Part shown: one piece after another, positions 9,306 to 17,374 of the stretch
Layout: every line of letters starts with the position of its first letter
Numbering within the stretch: position 1 is the first letter of the stretch
Assembly: GCA_964469905.1 (NCBI GenBank)
Contig: CAYXZW010000011.1
Coordinates: 1 to 64,000 of the forward strand
Direction: 5' to 3'
DNA length: 64,000 nt
Origin: MVRV01 sp964469905
GTDB lineage: Bacteria; Desulfobacterota; Syntrophia; Syntrophales; Smithellaceae
The notes under the pieces: model-generated
Databases searched by the model: none
Told to the model about the DNA's origin: nothing
The model's input: the letters and a program-made list of their open reading frames with translations, nothing else
Made by a program: the position numbers and the translations under genes

Positions 9306-9398
9306 GGCCGGGCTTAGAATCGAACTAATCAGCAAACATTGCGGTGTTTGCCCGTCGGGGTTGAAGCCCGCGGCCGGCGCCAGCCGACTCGCCCGGTC
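9306..9398 (-). tRNA. selC: tRNA-Sec-like gene (anticodon TCA), possibly degenerate
   Basis: Read on the minus strand, this has the hallmarks of selenocysteine tRNA. The anticodon loop CTTCAAC (anticodon TCA, reads UGA) sits on a CGGG/CCCG stem. The D-arm is a 6-bp stem with a 4-base loop (GTCGGC-TGGC-GCCGGC). A long variable arm has a perfect 7-bp stem (GCAAACA/TGTTTGC). The T-loop is GTTCGATTC and the acceptor is GACCGGGC/GCCCGGCC. Departures: an A.C mismatch at the second acceptor pair, a G.A at the top of the anticodon stem, only 4 clean T-stem pairs, and no encoded CCA, although both other tRNA genes in the window encode CCA. It lies 25 bp after the DUF3343 stop on the same strand. It could be functional or a decaying copy. 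Confidence 0.6.
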
Positions 9399-9423
9399 AA
9401 TATTTGATGCTTATTAACGGTCT

Positions 9424-9657
9424 TTAATTGATCAGCTCACGAATTTCTTCTATTTCCACTTTGTCCGCTAAAGCGGCGGCAATTTTACTTTGAATGGCCG
9501 GATCAAAGCGCAGACAGATTCCGCAATCTGTGCTGATATGCTTAGGCACAGGAATGAGCTTATGCGCAATACCTTCCTGCTGGAGTATTTTTTCCGCTTT
9601 CAGGACATAGCTCACTGATTTAAACGGCAGCACAAAATATGGGGAATTTACGTTCAT
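9424..9657 (-). CDS. DUF3343 domain protein (selenium-cluster-associated)
   Basis: 77 residues, the usual size of this family of putative Se/S carrier-like proteins that co-occur with yedF and selenocysteine genes. Visible features: FKSVSYVLKAEKILQQEGI, then PVPKHISTDCGICLRF, where the CGIC cysteines are the family's conserved redox or carrier site. The ATG overlaps the yedF stop (ATGA), so it is translated with yedF. The biochemical role is not established. The linkage to selenium rests on family co-occurrence and on the neighbours here. Confidence 0.85.
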   Translation of the reverse strand: MNVNSPYFVLPFKSVSYVLKAEKILQQEGIAHKLIPVPKHISTDCGICLRFDPAIQSKIAAALADKVEIEEIRELIN

Positions 9658-10268
9658 GGAGTGAGTAACCGTACCGCACGGCTCATGGTTTGGGCAATGT
9701 CATACATATTGGAAACATTTCCCACGGCAAGTTTATCCTTGATCTCAAAATAGCTTAAACAAGTTCCGCAAACCAGCAGTTGCACGCCTTCGTTTTCCAT
9801 TTGTTGCAAATCTTCAAGAACTTCTGATCCCTGCACGGTAAGCTTGACACCGGTGTTATAAAATATCATGACTTCCGGCTTCTGGGCCTGCGCGGCGATA
9901 GTATGAAGAAATGCTTTGATCAAAACATATCCCAGCTCATCATTACCTCTTCCCATCTTATCTTCGGCAATAACGATGACAAAGGGCCCGGAATTTGTAG
10001 GCGTTGCGCTGCACGACGGCACAAACTCTTCTTTGGATGACGCTGTGCCTGCCTTCCGGGTCAGGTGAATTTCGTAAGTGTCATAACTTTTCTTTTCTGT
10101 TTTCACATCGCAGCCGAGCTTCGTCCCCAGGCGCTTTACATTTTCCAGGGCGGTATCGTTATCGACAATGACCTTAATTTCCTCATGAGATTCTATGGCC
10201 TGTTTCGCCAGGACAACTGGCTGTGGACAGCCCAGTCCCCGAGCATTCACAATTGTAATTTCACCCAT
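9654..10268 (-). CDS. yedF: Sulfurtransferase-like selenium metabolism protein YedF
   Basis: 204 residues in two parts. The N-terminal TusA/SirA-like domain starts VNARGLGCPQPVVLAK, with the CPxP motif whose Cys is the sulfur or selenium acceptor. The C-terminal DsrE-like domain includes DKMGRGNDELGYVLIKAF, ending near LLVCGTCLSYFEIKDKL. This two-domain form is the type associated with selenium metabolism in anaerobes. AGGAGG lies 7 bases before the ATG. The gene overlaps DUF3343 by 4 bp and is preceded by a 190-bp region with an inverted repeat and then the LysR regulator. A role in delivering selenium for selenophosphate synthesis is the usual inference. Confidence 0.92.
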   Translation of the reverse strand: MGEITIVNARGLGCPQPVVLAKQAIESHEEIKVIVDNDTALENVKRLGTKLGCDVKTEKKSYDTYEIHLTRKAGTASSKEEFVPSCSATPTNSGPFVIVIAEDKMGRGNDELGYVLIKAFLHTIAAQAQKPEVMIFYNTGVKLTVQGSEVLEDLQQMENEGVQLLVCGTCLSYFEIKDKLAVGNVSNMYDIAQTMSRAVRLLTP

Positions 10269-10340
10269 CTAAATACCTCCTGGAACCTGGATTGCTCCTT
10301 TGTTGATTTCATATAGCGGAGGGAGTGATATATTGTTTCA

Positions 10341-10389
10341 GGTAATATATCCAATAGATAATAGTTATAACCAGATGGATATTATTACC
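10341..10389. promoter_or_regulatory. Imperfect inverted repeat upstream of yedF (possible LysR operator)
   Basis: GGTAATATATCCA (10341-10353) faces TGGATATTATTACC (10376-10389) across a 22-base AT-rich spacer. It lies 73 bp upstream of the yedF start and next to the LysR gene end. LysR regulators bind such dyads, so this is a candidate site. No footprint data exist. Confidence 0.45.
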
Positions 10390-10457
10390 ATTATTTATTT
10401 ACGAAGGATTGTCGATAATGATATGCATTCTGGATTCAGAAGAAGAACTATTCAGGC

Positions 10458-11387
10458 TTAAAGCACACCGGGGATGTAACGTTTGAGAAACTTGATGAAC
10501 GTTTTATGAAATGGACGGAAATCGAATTGACGTTTATAGATTAAATAAAAATTTCTTTCCATCGGACATTCCGCAATGGGAACTTCAAAAAGTAATCCCT
10601 GGGATAATTCCCGTGCCACGGCGTGAAGGGAAATCACAGAAACTCCCAGTCCGGCAATTACCGCTTCCTTGATGGCCTCAGAGCTTCCCAATTCGCTGCA
10701 AATATTAAACTGGGAAAGACTTACTGATTTTGCTTCCTTCAAAGATGATTCCAGTAAATCCCGCGTTGCTGAACCTTTTTCTCTTATGACAAACTGCTCG
10801 TTCATCAATTCCGGCAACGTAATTGATTTCTTTTTATGCCAGGGGTGCAGTTTCGGAACAGCCAAGATGAGACGATCCTTCCACAGAGGTTCGGCCAGCA
10901 GTTTTTTATTCAGAGGCTTCATGCCGATAACGCCAATTTCCACCTCGTTATCCAGAACCATGTTCATGGCTTCATTGCTGTCCGCCGTCTTGATATGTAT
11001 CCGTATGTCGGAATGCTTCTTTTTAAATTCACTCAGGGCGCGAGGCAGAATGTAGGCGGCAGGAATGGTGCTGGCGCCGATGTAGATATTGCCGCCGGTA
11101 TTTTCATGCAGCTTATTAATTTTTGTTTTTGCTTCCTCCCGCAGTCGAATCATCCGTAAGGCGTAATCATAGAGAATTTTACCTTCCGGCGTCAGTGAAA
11201 TGCCGGCATTATTGCGATTAACCACGCTTGCGCCCAGGGAATCTTCCAGATTTTTGATGCTTTTGGTTATTGCCGGTTGAGTCAGGGTCATTTTCCTGGC
11301 GGCGAGGCTGAAACTTCCTTCTCCCACAAGCGAAATTAGAACTTCCATCTGCTGGAGAGTGATATTTATGAAGTGATCAGTGGTCAT
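10458..11387 (-). CDS. LysR-family transcriptional regulator, probably of selenium metabolism
   Basis: 309 residues. An N-terminal winged helix (MEVLISLVGEGSFSLAARKM then LTQPAITKSIKNLE) is followed by a LysR substrate-binding domain (TGGNIYIGASTIPAAYILP, EVEIGVIGMK). A named LysR subfamily is found beside yedF and DUF3343, and this gene sits in exactly that place, so selenium metabolism is the likely regulon. Here it is transcribed in the same direction and upstream of yedF, with a 189-bp gap carrying a dyad. The start ATG at 11387 has only a weak AGGCG-type site. The effector is unknown. Confidence 0.85.
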   Translation of the reverse strand: MTTDHFINITLQQMEVLISLVGEGSFSLAARKMTLTQPAITKSIKNLEDSLGASVVNRNNAGISLTPEGKILYDYALRMIRLREEAKTKINKLHENTGGNIYIGASTIPAAYILPRALSEFKKKHSDIRIHIKTADSNEAMNMVLDNEVEIGVIGMKPLNKKLLAEPLWKDRLILAVPKLHPWHKKKSITLPELMNEQFVIREKGSATRDLLESSLKEAKSVSLSQFNICSELGSSEAIKEAVIAGLGVSVISLHAVARELSQGLLFEVPIAECPMERNFYLIYKRQFDFRPFHKTFIKFLKRYIPGVL

Positions 11388-11599
11388 ATTTTACGCCTAT
11401 CACAAATGGTAGGGAACGACAAAACATTATTGTAACCAATGTAATCCATCAGAAATCTATTTACACACTGTTGTATCAGCGACGGTACGGCAGCGCGTAT
11501 TCCGGACGCACTCACTGCTTCTGGAATGGGATATTCGACAATTTTCATTCCGGCGGACATCGTCAGCAGTGTTCCGCCGGTGATTACGATGTCGAACAT
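11384..11599 (-). pseudogene. Remnant of an amidohydrolase (first ~20 codons only)
   Basis: From the ATG at 11597-11599 the product begins MFDIVITGGTLLTMSAGMK, the typical N-terminus of cytosine-deaminase/MtaD/SsnA-type amidohydrolases. These normally run about 430 residues and carry metal-binding HxH motifs. Here homology ends after about 22 residues; the remaining 50 codons are unrelated and run into the LysR start. No HxH motif is present. SsnA is a selenium-linked member of this superfamily, so a lost ssnA gene is possible, but the fragment is too short to decide. Confidence 0.5.
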
Positions 11600-11753
11600 A
11601 TTTACCCGCATATGTTATCTGTGTTCTCTATCAAAAATCTATCTTTGTTAGGCAATACCAGCCCGGTGAATGCAGGGCCTGCCGGGTCGCCTCTTCTTTA
11701 TCGGACTTGATGTCATCTTTTATTGTTCGCCTGCGCCATTGAACAGCTGTATC

Positions 11754-12296
11754 CTATTTGCGCGGATGCTCTTGAATATACTGTTGACGCCTCGCCTGCA
11801 ACCGCTCCCAAATCTCCTTGGGGACGAGTGCCTGTACCGCTGCATACATTACCTTTGCAGAAACCTGTTGCTCAGAGACAAGGTAATCCTCGATCTTAAT
11901 TCGCTTTCCCTGCGCCGTGACAATCAGCGTCTGATTGCTGCCACCGACCGGCGCCGCATCCAGTTGCCGCCATTTTTGTGTAAATAGCCCGTTTTCTACA
12001 ATCACTCGATACAGTTCGTTTAAATTCTGCTCTTCTACATTAAAAAATTCAGTCCACTTGGGCACGGTGGTTGAGGGGTAGTCAGGAGTCAGGACGATCT
12101 CACTTCGGCTCGAAGGCTTGATGATGACGGTGTATTCGTAGTGGTAAGGCGGCGGCAAACTACCTTCGCGCCATTGGTACTCAATACCGAAGTCGTTTGG
12201 CCTAACGTTCTGCTCATTGGTTGAGGGATAGAATGTTGCGCAGCCGATGCAGGAAACTGCCAGCAGCGTCAAGAGCAAATTGGAAAGGCATTTCAT
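11754..12296 (-). CDS. Putative lipoprotein of unknown function
   Basis: 180 residues with an N-terminal signal (MKCLSNLLLTLLAVSC) ending at a lipobox-like SCIGC at about 15-19, so it is probably lipid-anchored. The mature part is globular with no cysteine pattern or catalytic motif I recognise; the phrase GGSNQTLIVTAQGKRIKI suggests beta strands. The gene stands between the amidohydrolase remnant and a HEPN-like gene. No function can be assigned. Confidence 0.7.
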   Translation of the reverse strand: MKCLSNLLLTLLAVSCIGCATFYPSTNEQNVRPNDFGIEYQWREGSLPPPYHYEYTVIIKPSSRSEIVLTPDYPSTTVPKWTEFFNVEEQNLNELYRVIVENGLFTQKWRQLDAAPVGGSNQTLIVTAQGKRIKIEDYLVSEQQVSAKVMYAAVQALVPKEIWERLQARRQQYIQEHPRK

Positions 12297-12461
12297 GGAA
12301 GTCTCCGCTCAGTATATTCTCAAATTAATTTGTCACCACAATTACCGCGGAAGCGGGTTAACGACGAGCTCAGCCGGAGCAGCCCAGCGGGCTGCGATCG
12401 GCTCTAGCGACAAGGTTGGGCTTTTATATAAAAGTGTTATAAATGTGCCCAGACCGATCTA

Positions 12462-13106
12462 TTACCTGTCGCCCAGTTCGCCCAGGCTTGTTGAATATTT
12501 TTTCATAAATGCCACAGTCTTCTTGATAAGATTAATTCCTTCGCTTTCCAATTTCTCCTCGAGTGAGTGTACTCTCAACCCTCGTCCGAGAAACAGTATT
12601 TCACTAATATCAAAAGAGCCAAATTCCAAATCAGCTTTTTTGTGGCCTCGTAAAAAACGCCGCGTCAAGCCGTGGTGGATAGGGATTCGGACAGTTTGGT
12701 AGTAGGTTTTGACAGCCTTTGCATCAGCACTGCTAATAACGCGCTGACTCTGCAATTGATCAATGATCATTGAAAAAGACCATTGAGGCTTAGTTGCATC
12801 CTCGTAATTCGCTTCCAGTTTATCAAGGACGCTCACTGGCTTCTTGTGTTCTGAAACCGATTTCTTAGCAACATTGTAAATTAGTAGGTCGCGAACAAAT
12901 AATTCAAGCAAGCTAGTTGCAAGGTGTAGAGAAGCTAAGAGCAAGCCTGCTTCCAAGGCAGAGTTCAATTCCTTTGCGTAGAAACGGCCTGCGCCATCTT
13001 GAAATGGAAATTTCTTTAAGTCACCTTGAAGCGCACGAATTCGGTGTATCGTTTGTTTCTCGAATTGCTTTTCTAGAGGTCTTAATTCACGAGCGTCTTT
13101 GATCAT
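12462..13106 (-). CDS. HEPN-like helical protein of unknown function
   Basis: 214 residues if started at the ATG at 13104-13106 (AAAGAG 6 bases upstream); a TTG at 13133 would add nine. It is almost entirely alpha-helical in composition. Near residues 155-165 it has YYQTVRIPIHHG, an Arg followed within a few residues by His. This resembles the R-x(n)-H active site of HEPN ribonuclease or nucleotidyl-transfer-associated domains, and the IPIHHG phrase is typical of that group. No toxin-antitoxin partner sits beside it. Assignment to HEPN is by eye and uncertain. Confidence 0.55.
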   Translation of the reverse strand: MIKDARELRPLEKQFEKQTIHRIRALQGDLKKFPFQDGAGRFYAKELNSALEAGLLLASLHLATSLLELFVRDLLIYNVAKKSVSEHKKPVSVLDKLEANYEDATKPQWSFSMIIDQLQSQRVISSADAKAVKTYYQTVRIPIHHGLTRRFLRGHKKADLEFGSFDISEILFLGRGLRVHSLEEKLESEGINLIKKTVAFMKKYSTSLGELGDR

Positions 13107-13140
13107 TTGCATCTCTTTAAACTTATTGCCCAACGATTAA

Positions 13141-13566
13141 TATACTTGCCAAGTATTTTCCGATATTTCATTATCTTTATACTCTCTTTAAAAAAGAATC
13201 GAAACTAAAAATATGTTTTAAATCAAAGGAAATGAAATTTGCGCACTGGGCATTTTGCAGAACTATTGTACTAACCCCGATACGCTCCGCTACCGGGATA
13301 GTTCGACATACAGTTTGCAGTGCACTTTGTTTCTGCAAACCGAGTCTCACTTAAGCCGGGCAGGTAATTTATGGGAAATTTGTCCACTGTAAAGAAAGCA
13401 GACATTAACGAATCCTGTTTAAATCAGAGCATCCGCCAGAAAATTGCCCGATGCTTTGTTACAGGAAAAAAGTTTTACGGTCGATCTTTACACCTGCTGT
13501 CAATAAAAGGTGGACGCTCTCACACCCGCCCAATAATCACCGACTTTCTTAACCTTGTCCAACTCA
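13141..13566. other. Non-coding region with short inverted repeats
   Basis: No supportable gene. It contains TTTGCAG (13314-13320) facing CTGCAAA (13333-13339), and a CCCG...CGGG pair flanked by AACTAT/ATAGTT at about 13261-13302. These may be hairpins of unknown role. The apparent frame from 13371 runs through the antisense of tRNA-Ala and is not a gene. Confidence 0.4.
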
Positions 13567-13595
13567 ACAAAAAACCCGCTATTGCTAACGGGTTT
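13567..13595 (-). terminator. Terminator of tRNA-Ala
   Basis: On the minus strand, AAACCCG (13595-13589) pairs with CGGGTTT (13578-13572) around a 10-base loop and is followed by T residues. It lies 35 bp downstream of the tRNA 3' end. Confidence 0.75.
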
Positions 13596-13629
13596 CGTGG
13601 ACTTCTTTGGATTGTATTGGATTATGTCT

Positions 13630-13705
13630 TGGTGGAGATGAGGGGGATCGAACCCCTGGCCTCGGCATTGCGAACGCCGCGCTCTCCCAGCTGAGCTACA
13701 TCCCC
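13630..13705 (-). tRNA. tRNA-Ala (anticodon CGC)
   Basis: 76 bases with the 7-bp acceptor GGGGATG/CATCTCC, D-arm GCTCAGCTGGGAGAGC, anticodon loop TTCGCAA (anticodon CGC, reads GCG), T-arm GGGGTTCGATCCCC and an encoded CCA. All stems pair. A promoter and a terminator flank it. Confidence 0.96.
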
Positions 13706-13751
13706 AACCTTATAACTTTACACAGTCAGTTGCTGCAAAATAGTGGGCGAG

Positions 13752-13779
13752 CATATATTATTGTTTGTGTCAGTGTCAA
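13752..13779 (-). promoter_or_regulatory. Sigma-70-type promoter for tRNA-Ala
   Basis: On the minus strand, TTGACA (13779-13774) and TATATG (13757-13752) are separated by 16 bases. This places transcription start roughly 40 bases before the mature tRNA. Confidence 0.6.
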
Positions 13780-13805
13780 GGAATTGTTCTTTTTCTATTC
13801 TTGCC

Positions 13806-13835
13806 TTGACAAAATCATGGCCTTTTTCTTATACT
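13806..13835 (+). promoter_or_regulatory. Sigma-70-type promoter for the pilT-like operon
   Basis: TTGACA (13806-13811), an 18-base spacer and TATACT (13830-13835), about 105 bp upstream of the first PilT-family start codon. Confidence 0.65.
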
Positions 13836-13939
13836 CACCAGTAATTTTAGCGGTGAAAGGCCGAAAATTTCTCTAATTGCGGTCGGCGCATTAGTTAAGT
13901 AGCTAAATTTCCACAATTTACCTCTGGGGGATAATAGTC

Positions 13940-15022
13940 ATGGCGAAAATTGATGCTTTTTTTCAACTCTTGAATGAACAGGGCGCATCCGATCTTCACC
14001 TTGTGACCGGTCAGCAGCCGGCAATGAGGGTTCGAGGGGAAATCGAGCGTATCAAATACGACATTCTGGAGAATGATTCGCTCAAGGCAATGCTCTACGA
14101 AATTGCTCCGGAATATAAAATCAAACAATTTGAAGAAACGGGCGACGTTGATTTTGCATACGAAATACCAGGTCTTGCCCGCTATCGCGCCAATTTCTTC
14201 CAGCAAAAATGGGGTGTCGCCGCAGTTTTTCGTGAAATCCCCAGCAAAATACTTTCCTGTCAAGATTTAGCTCTTCCCGATGTGATCTCCAAGCTGGCTC
14301 TGCTGCCCAGAGGGCTGGTTCTGGTAACGGGGCCGACCGGTAGCGGTAAATCCACAACACTGGCGGCTATTATCAATGAAGCAAACAGGCTGCGCAAAGA
14401 TCACATCATTACCATTGAAGATCCCATTGAGTTTGTTCATCAGAGTCAGGGTTGTATTGTTAATCACAGAGAAGTCGGTATGCACACCAAAACGTTTACT
14501 TCCGCTTTGCGTGGTGCCCTGCGTGAAGATCCGGACATTGTTCTTGTTGGTGAAATGCGGGATTTGGAAACCATTTCTCTGGCCATAGAGGCCGCCTCCA
14601 CGGGCCATCTTGTTTTTGGAACTCTGCACACAACGAGTGCGGCAAAAACTGTGGACAGGATTATTGAAGTCTTCCCGTCCAATCAGCAGGCCCAGATTAG
14701 ATCGACTTTAGCCGACGGCATCCGCGCCGTTATTTCCCAGACACTCTTTAAGCGCGTGGATAAAAAGGGACGCTGTGCCGCCCTGGAAATACTCATAGCT
14801 ACAGCGGCTGTGCGTAACCTTATTCGTGAATCCAAAACATTCCAGATCCCTTCGACTATTCAGACCGGCAAAAAGTACGGCATGCAGCTTCTTGATGATG
14901 CCATATTTGAACTTATCAGCAAAGGATGGATAGGCGGAGATGATGCCTATGCCAAATGCAATGACAAGTCTCGTTTCCGGCAATTCCTGAAAGGTGTGCC
15001 GGCAGATTTTACAGAGGTATAA
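13940..15022 (+). CDS. pilT: PilT-family twitching-motility ATPase
   Basis: 360-residue cytoplasmic hexameric ATPase that powers type IV pilus retraction. It has an N-terminal PAS-like domain (GASDLHLVTGQQPAMRVRGE), Walker A GPTGSGKSTT at about 132, the Asp box IITIEDPIEFVH, Walker B DIVLVGEMRD and the His box GTLHTTSA. An AAVRNLIRE segment near residue 290 corresponds to the AIRNLIRE box of retraction ATPases. Length is normal. It heads a three-gene run with a second PilT paralogue and a pseudo-receiver protein. No pilin or assembly genes are in the window. Confidence 0.92.
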   Translation: MAKIDAFFQLLNEQGASDLHLVTGQQPAMRVRGEIERIKYDILENDSLKAMLYEIAPEYKIKQFEETGDVDFAYEIPGLARYRANFFQQKWGVAAVFREIPSKILSCQDLALPDVISKLALLPRGLVLVTGPTGSGKSTTLAAIINEANRLRKDHIITIEDPIEFVHQSQGCIVNHREVGMHTKTFTSALRGALREDPDIVLVGEMRDLETISLAIEAASTGHLVFGTLHTTSAAKTVDRIIEVFPSNQQAQIRSTLADGIRAVISQTLFKRVDKKGRCAALEILIATAAVRNLIRESKTFQIPSTIQTGKKYGMQLLDDAIFELISKGWIGGDDAYAKCNDKSRFRQFLKGVPADFTEV

Positions 15023-15089
15023 ATAAGACAAGATATAAGAGTGGCTAATGCTTTCCCTCTAAAAACATTTTTATAACCGGGAGTGTGTT

Positions 15090-16268
15090 ATGAAAAAGCA
15101 GGAAATTGATTATATTCTGGGTAAAATGCTGGATTCCCACAAAAATGTTTCCGATTTGAATATCACCGTAGGCAAGCCTTTCCAGGTAGAGAGTTCGGGA
15201 CAGTTGACAGCTGTAGAACTTGATCCGCCCTTTGAAAAGCTTACACCTTTTCAGACGGAAATATTTGCGCTGAACCTGATCAATTATGACCGGCGTCTTA
15301 CCGAAATACTTCTTTCCCAGGGCTCCTGCGATTCATCCTATGAACTGCCCGGCAAAGCGCGTTTTCGTGTCAACATCTTTTCCCAGCGCAGTAATTATTC
15401 CATCGTTTTAAGAAAACTGGAAACAAAGATCCCGACTATAGAAGAGTTGAATCTTCCCGAACCATTTAAAAAGATGGCCGAGGAAAAAAACGGGATCATT
15501 TTTGTAACCGGTGCTACCGGCAGCGGAAAATCCACATCTCTGGCCGGTGTGCTCAATGCCATCAACGAAACAAAAGCCTGCCATATCATTACGCTGGAAG
15601 ATCCTGTGGAATACGGTCATCCTCATAAAAAAGCCACATTTAATCAGCGGGAAATGGGACAGGATTTTGATACATTTGCCAGTGGCTTGCGTGCCGCCCT
15701 GAGACAGGCGCCAAAGGTTATTTTGGTGGGAGAAATGCGCGACCGGGAAACCGTGGAAATCGGTATGTCGGCTGCGGAAACCGGACATCTTGTTGTCAGT
15801 ACCCTGCACACAGTCGATGCCGGACAGACTATTAACCGTATTCTCGGTATGTTTACTATCGAGGAGGAGAAACAGATACGTATTCGCCTTGCCGATACGG
15901 TGCGCTGGATTGTTTGCCAGAGATTGTTGCCGAAAGAAGGCGGGGGCCGGATAGCCGCCTTTGAAATCATGGGCACAAATATGCGTGTCAAAGATACGAT
16001 TCTGAATGGTGAGTCGGAAGGTAAGACATTCTATGAAATTATCTCGGCATCCAAAGCCTATGGATGGACGACCTTTGATGACTATATAATTGAGTTATAT
16101 AAGCAGGGGCTTATCAGCGAAGAAACAGCTAAAGCTTATGCCTCCAATAAGGGCATCGTCGGCCGCGGAATTGATTCGGTAAAGAGTTCGCGTGGCGAAA
16201 AGACGACCGATCTGCTCGGGAAACTGCAAGTTGATTCGGACTACGGCAAAGAGAAAAAACCATGGTAA
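15090..16268 (+). CDS. Second PilT/PilU-family ATPase
   Basis: 392 residues. Same architecture as the preceding gene: N-terminal NVSDLNITVGKPFQVESSG, Walker A GATGSGKSTS at about 141, IITLEDPVEYGHPH, Walker B KVILVGEMRD and His box STLHTVDA. In place of the AIRNLIRE box it has NMRVKDTILNGESEG. It also has a longer polar C-terminal tail (KSSRGEKTTDLL...). Both points suggest a PilU-like accessory retraction ATPase rather than PilT itself. It starts 67 bp after the first gene and is followed within 16 bp by the pseudo-receiver gene, so it is in the same operon. Confidence 0.88.
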   Translation: MKKQEIDYILGKMLDSHKNVSDLNITVGKPFQVESSGQLTAVELDPPFEKLTPFQTEIFALNLINYDRRLTEILLSQGSCDSSYELPGKARFRVNIFSQRSNYSIVLRKLETKIPTIEELNLPEPFKKMAEEKNGIIFVTGATGSGKSTSLAGVLNAINETKACHIITLEDPVEYGHPHKKATFNQREMGQDFDTFASGLRAALRQAPKVILVGEMRDRETVEIGMSAAETGHLVVSTLHTVDAGQTINRILGMFTIEEEKQIRIRLADTVRWIVCQRLLPKEGGGRIAAFEIMGTNMRVKDTILNGESEGKTFYEIISASKAYGWTTFDDYIIELYKQGLISEETAKAYASNKGIVGRGIDSVKSSRGEKTTDLLGKLQVDSDYGKEKKPW

Positions 16269-16284
16269 ACGGAGGATTTTAGTC

Positions 16285-16806
16285 ATGGAAGAGGAGAAGA
16301 AATCAATTGCTAATGAAGTTGCTTCCGCAGGATATGATGCCGCAGAGAAGCCGTTTGACTTTATAAGTGCGAACAGTGAAACTGCTCTGGTTTGCGAATC
16401 GGACCCGGCAATAAAGGAGAAAGTTGCAAAAACATTAATAAATATGGGCTACCATGTTACAGAGCCGGTCGCCGGGCGGGAAGCTTTGAAAAGCATGCGG
16501 TTTCACGCATATCATCTGGTTGTTGTGAGTGAAAATTTCGATGTGGCGGATGCGCAGAGCAGCAATGAAGTTTTAATTTATCTGCAAAACATGGCCGCAG
16601 CAGCAAGAAGAAATATATTTGTCGCGCTGCTTTCGGACAATTACCGCACTACGGATAACATGATGGCCTTCAACAAAAGCGTCAATCTGGTGATCAATAA
16701 AAAAAATATTGATGATTTTGCAACAATTATAAAACAGGCACTGGACGATAATAAAGCCTTCTACGGCATTTTTAAGGAATCCTTAAAGAAACTGGGGAGA
16801 GTTTAG
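16285..16806 (+). CDS. Pseudo-receiver (CheY-like) domain protein in the PilT operon
   Basis: 173 residues from the ATG at 16285, chosen because GGAGG lies 10 bases upstream. After a 35-residue lead, TALVCESDPAIKEKVAKTL begins a receiver-like alpha/beta fold, and GYHVTEPVAGREALKSM matches the second element. The expected phospho-acceptor strand reads LVVVSENFD, with no Asp at the normal site. It is therefore probably a non-phosphorylated protein-interaction domain. Its place suggests it modulates the retraction ATPases. It ends the operon. Confidence 0.65.
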   Translation: MEEEKKSIANEVASAGYDAAEKPFDFISANSETALVCESDPAIKEKVAKTLINMGYHVTEPVAGREALKSMRFHAYHLVVVSENFDVADAQSSNEVLIYLQNMAAAARRNIFVALLSDNYRTTDNMMAFNKSVNLVINKKNIDDFATIIKQALDDNKAFYGIFKESLKKLGRV

Positions 16807-17374
16807 TCCGGTCTCACCGGAGAAGGTTAAATAATCTGTGAAAATGTATTTTTTCAGATAACTGCCAATTTGAAAAGGTCTTTATCCATATCTGTTTCTG
16901 TGAAATGTTGACTGCACCGGTTGGTGTTTGTCTTTCTTGGTATTTCTCCCGGTAATATGCACGTATGACAACCACTGCTATATTTGTTTTTTCGCCATCC
17001 CCAATGGGAATCAGGTCTGTCGAATAAATCTGCCGGCTGATCAACGGCAATCGTAATATTTGCTTTAGCCCATCCGGATATCAGGATAGCCAATTACAGT
17101 GCCTGGTGTTTTACATTTGGCGATATGGCGGGCCGGATTCCGGGTTTCTTCAGTATTCCCTAATTTCTTTCTTTATTCTTCCAAGAGATTATCAGTTATT
17201 TGTAGTGGTGAACAACATCTCTCCAGCAGGAATAATGGGGTGTTTTCCCCAGTCGGAAAGAGGGTAGTTATCTATCCTTATTATGCAAATACTACGCATA
17301 AACGGGGTGGTATCCCCGTTGTTTTCGCAGTTTGTTACTGTATGATTACCAAAAATGCAAAGGAGATAGTTCTT
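16807..17374 (+). other. Non-coding leader upstream of the CoA-transferase, with two compact hairpins
   Basis: No gene is supported. Two hairpins precede the CoA-transferase: TGGGG-tgtttt-CCCCA (17236-17251) and AACGGGG-(6)-CCCCGTT (17301-17320, then GTTTTC), the second 54 bp before the start codon. They could be a regulated leader or attenuator. I do not recognise a known riboswitch core. Confidence 0.4.

Noticed and set aside
13371..13694. Apparent 107-codon plus-strand gene
   Set aside because: It runs through the antisense of the tRNA-Ala terminator and tRNA-Ala; the typical RGIEPLASALRTPRSPS ending is a known artefact of translating tRNA genes.
17099..17374. 92-codon N-terminal extension of the CoA-transferase
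   Set aside because: The family starts at MSWKEFYRSR, which has its own AGGAGA site; the upstream part contains hairpins instead.
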